NCBI GenBank assembly: GCA_934778205.1
Contig: CAKVOD010000002.1
Span: 180,016 to 244,015 of the forward strand
Source: an uncultured Clostridia bacterium
GTDB taxonomy: Bacteria; Bacillota; Clostridia; Christensenellales; UBA1242
DNA length: 64,000 nt
Direction of reading: 5' to 3'
Part shown: positions 61,732-64,000 of the stretch, piece by piece
Layout: each line of letters begins with the position of its first letter
Position numbering within the stretch: position 1 is the stretch's first letter
Position numbers and translations under genes: made by a program
Notes under the pieces: generated by a model
What the model was told of the DNA's origin: nothing
Seen by the model: only the letters and a program-made list of their open reading frames with translations
The model's database searches: none

Positions 61732-63651
61732 ATGTTAAAACAAATACTTGCTGGCATAACGATTGGAGCCATTGGCATTGGCGCTGGCTTTGCTGGCGGT
61801 GCTGTGTACAAAGACAAGACAATTGATGTCACGCAAAAAGACGAATACAAACAAGTGGTAAACGACAAGAACGACCTCAACACCAAACTTGACGCCACTA
61901 AATTGGCGCTTGCAAACCTAACCACGCAACGCGATAGCCTCGAGGCAACGAAGAAACAACTCGAAGGGCAACTTGCTACAGCACAAAAACAACTGAATGA
62001 CAAGACTGCAGAACTGGAGAGTAAGCACGCAGAACTAGAATCAGCCGATGAACGAATTAAAGTGCTTAACGCGCAAATTGCCACGCTCGAGACTGACGCC
62101 GAAGCAAACGCCGAGCAAATCACTGCCCTGCAAGGACAAGTCACAAGTTTAACAAACGCAAAGACTTCCCTTGAATCGGATATTAGTAATTTGCAAACGG
62201 ATATTGAAGAATGCAATTTGCAAATCAACAATTTGCAAAGTTCAATATCCGACAAAAATAGTGAGTTGACTGAATTAAATGCAAAGATAAATAAATTATA
62301 TAGTACTAAAACAAAGTTTACAGGTTTTTCTTTTGATGCTGAAAAACGGTTTAATCTGTATGACATCGATGGCTGGGATTTTAATTACTTTACATGCCCA
62401 AACAATAAAATTTTAATGACTATATCTTCTAGCCAATGCGAATCAATTAATGATGAAACAAAAGGCTTATGGGAATATGACCCATTTTTTGACACATTGG
62501 AGAAAATTGACGAAAACATCATTAAAATAATTCCAATTGATAAACATTCATTTTTTGTCCAATGCGAAAATATAGTTAAAATATGTTATTTCAATGAAGC
62601 AAGCCAAATAAGTGAATATGGGCAACTTTCCGCGACTCGCACTTGGTTTCAAGATATTGCTTTTCAAGATGAAAGTAACTTAATTTTGAATGTTCGTATT
62701 AATAACGACGGTAACACATATGACTATGTAGTGCATGTAGATAAAATACAAAATAAAGTGTATCAATATAGTAAATACAGAGCAATTAGTGGCGTAATAG
62801 GAGATAGAATTATATTCGCAAGCACTACTAGCGGTAGTGACTATAAAAGCATTTACAATATTAACACGAAAAATAAAGACACAACAAGCAAAAAAGAAAT
62901 TGAATATCGTAGAAAAGATGGAATAATTTGGAAAAATACACTAAATACTATTACTACATATTACTATTATAACGCAACAAATGGAACTGAGGGGACATTC
63001 ACAATACCTATAAAAACTTCGTACGCCTGTTTTGCATTTATTGAAGACGAAATTTTAATTGGTTACGCCTCTGACGGCTACAACAATGATGTTAAAGTTA
63101 TCTCTTTTAATATGAATACAAAGACAACTAAAGATGTAACATTTGAAAGCGCTGTAGAAGAAATTTCAGCGCCTAGCTACATCGTTGTACAAAATTTTCA
63201 AGATGCAGTACTAATTGAAAATAAATATTACACAATAGTTGAAGGGGATACTCTATATTTATATTCTTACAATAAAGAAAATTTAATCATAAAATGTGAA
63301 AAAATAAGTGGAACTCTTCCTTTCGCTGTAAATTCTGGAGCTTTAGCGTTGAAAACTATTGTTAGAAATGGACAAATATATAAAATATATCAGGCATGGA
63401 AAGAGTATAACAATAAAATGTATGATGCATTTATTTATATATATAAGGCCGATTTAAATGATATGAATATGACAATGATTGAAGCAATTAATTGCGAGGA
63501 CGCAATAGGACAAAATTGGGGAAAATATTACGAGGGTTTGAGTGTTGCAGATGATGAAAGCACTATTACCATAGTTTCAAGTTTTGGTTATACATATGTG
63601 TATGATTTCGAGAGTTCTGAATATTTTGGTGAAACAAAATTTGAACTATAA
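61732..63651 (+). CDS. Membrane-anchored coiled-coil protein with probable beta-propeller head
   Basis: 639 residues. A glycine-rich anchor (about 5-26, GIGAGFAGGAVY), a ~150-residue heptad-repeat coiled coil (40-190), and a ~440-residue beta-rich domain with recurring aromatic-flanked strands, which looks like a propeller. AGGAG lies 10 bases before the ATG. The first ~450 bases use more G and C than the AT-rich head-encoding part, suggesting joined pieces of different origin. Candidate receptor-binding or surface spike. Confidence 0.8.
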   Translation: MLKQILAGITIGAIGIGAGFAGGAVYKDKTIDVTQKDEYKQVVNDKNDLNTKLDATKLALANLTTQRDSLEATKKQLEGQLATAQKQLNDKTAELESKHAELESADERIKVLNAQIATLETDAEANAEQITALQGQVTSLTNAKTSLESDISNLQTDIEECNLQINNLQSSISDKNSELTELNAKINKLYSTKTKFTGFSFDAEKRFNLYDIDGWDFNYFTCPNNKILMTISSSQCESINDETKGLWEYDPFFDTLEKIDENIIKIIPIDKHSFFVQCENIVKICYFNEASQISEYGQLSATRTWFQDIAFQDESNLILNVRINNDGNTYDYVVHVDKIQNKVYQYSKYRAISGVIGDRIIFASTTSGSDYKSIYNINTKNKDTTSKKEIEYRRKDGIIWKNTLNTITTYYYYNATNGTEGTFTIPIKTSYACFAFIEDEILIGYASDGYNNDVKVISFNMNTKTTKDVTFESAVEEISAPSYIVVQNFQDAVLIENKYYTIVEGDTLYLYSYNKENLIIKCEKISGTLPFAVNSGALALKTIVRNGQIYKIYQAWKEYNNKMYDAFIYIYKADLNDMNMTMIEAINCEDAIGQNWGKYYEGLSVADDESTITIVSSFGYTYVYDFESSEYFGETKFEL

Positions 63652-63716
63652 AATTAATTCTCAAAAAATTATTATATATACTAAAGTATATATAAATTTG
63701 CGCGGTCGGGGTGTGA

Positions 63717-64000
63717 ATGGATAAAATATTAATGTATCTTTTGATAGGCGCTGCCCTACTATTTGCAACGAGTGTGATTAGTAAAGTGATTGCGTTCTAT
63801 TGGCGCGCTGGATATGAACATCGCAGACAAGCGCGCGAGAAACGGAAAGAAGAAAAACTTAAGTGGAAATATGCTCAAGTTGGTGCCAACAATCTCTTGC
63901 TTGAGCGTATCATACAAACGCGATTCATAATCTTCAAAGGGTCGTGGGGCAAAGGTAAATCTATCCTTATGAATTTGGTTGCGCATTATTTGTACGTCAA
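63717..64000 (+). CDS. Membrane-anchored P-loop ATPase, cut by the window end
   Basis: The first 94 residues are visible. A hydrophobic helix (5-26) is followed by an Arg/Lys/Glu-rich stretch and, near residue 75, the Walker A motif FKGSWGKGKSILMN. GGGGTG lies before the ATG. The arrangement recalls morphogenesis ATPases of filamentous phages (Zot/pI) or FtsK/VirD4-type DNA motors, though Zot usually has its membrane helix after the ATPase. The class cannot be fixed without the missing part. Confidence 0.75.
   Translation, partial: MDKILMYLLIGAALLFATSVISKVIAFYWRAGYEHRRQAREKRKEEKLKWKYAQVGANNLLLERIIQTRFIIFKGSWGKGKSILMNLVAHYLYV

Larger units (their letters stand above)
54563..64000. mobile_element. 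Integrative element at tRNA-Thr(CGT), truncated by the window
   Basis: Begins at the tRNA 3' end and runs past the window. It contains, in order, a tyrosine recombinase, a frameshifted small gene, two XRE repressor/operator modules, and a long plus-strand operon of membrane, coiled-coil and basic proteins with a P-loop ATPase. No replication protein, relaxase, capsid or portal gene is recognised in the visible part. At least 9.4 kb long. Confidence 0.85.

Noticed and set aside
54660..64000. CRISPR array or toxin-antitoxin pair in the element
   Set aside because: No regular direct repeats with spacers; the XRE genes are paired with promoters and 36-residue charged peptides rather than a recognisable toxin.

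Overview
The window is chromosomal DNA of a low-G+C bacterium that uses the standard bacterial code (TGA is a stop, for example in fakA). Gene content and order point to the Bacillota, close to Clostridia: rpmB/asp23/fakA, rpe-rsgA-rlmN-priA-rpoZ, gatCAB, ligA-pcrA, plsX-rnc-smc-ftsY and asp23-nusB-xseA-xseB all occur in Bacillus-like order but with genes missing. A SpoVT-type AbrB regulator, a SpoVB/MurJ-type flippase and a collagen-like surface protein also fit this group. The species cannot be named from the sequence alone. Probably an uncultured host-associated lineage (inference).

Layout. 1-0.6 kb: 3' end of a class A penicillin-binding protein. 0.7-1.1 kb: four-tRNA operon. 1.4-1.6 kb: a 42-residue cysteine-rich protein. 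1.8-20.9 kb: housekeeping block, almost all on the minus strand (FakA, Asp23, L28, Rpe, RsgA, RlmN, PriA, omega, GatBAC, LigA, PcrA, S21, HIT, MtaB, RsmE). 21-24.4 kb: collagen-like protein, inositol-phosphatase-like enzyme, seven-tRNA operon, small phosphoesterase. 24.6-31.4 kb: glycolytic operon (Pgk, TpiA, GpmI) with a Na/Pi-transporter-like protein, then DusB and HU. 31.6-36.2 kb: a surface protein whose start lies behind a 15-base G tract (candidate phase-variable gene), a second HU, a flippase, SpoVT. 36.3-53.8 kb: FtsY, SMC, RNase III, PlsX, a PucR-type regulator with a degenerate ABC protein, an alpha-oxoamine synthase, HolA, ComEC, two unknown proteins, XseBA, NusB, Asp23.

54.5 kb to the end: an integrative element beside tRNA-Thr(CGT), whose far end lies outside the window. 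It carries a tyrosine recombinase, two divergent XRE-regulator modules, each with its own operator and each driving a leader with the same hairpin architecture plus a 36-residue peptide, then a long operon of membrane-anchored, coiled-coil and very basic proteins ending in a P-loop ATPase cut by the window edge. A compact antisense-oriented small RNA with its own promoter and terminator sits inside that operon. I recognise no known system here; a filamentous or enveloped phage-like element, or a non-canonical transfer element, are the leading guesses.

Several stand-alone genes (pcrA, rsmE, yfcE-like, dusB, one XRE repressor) have a good -10 box 6-7 bases before the ATG and no Shine-Dalgarno, suggesting that leaderless mRNAs are in regular use. 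All statements come from reading the sequence; no database search was run.
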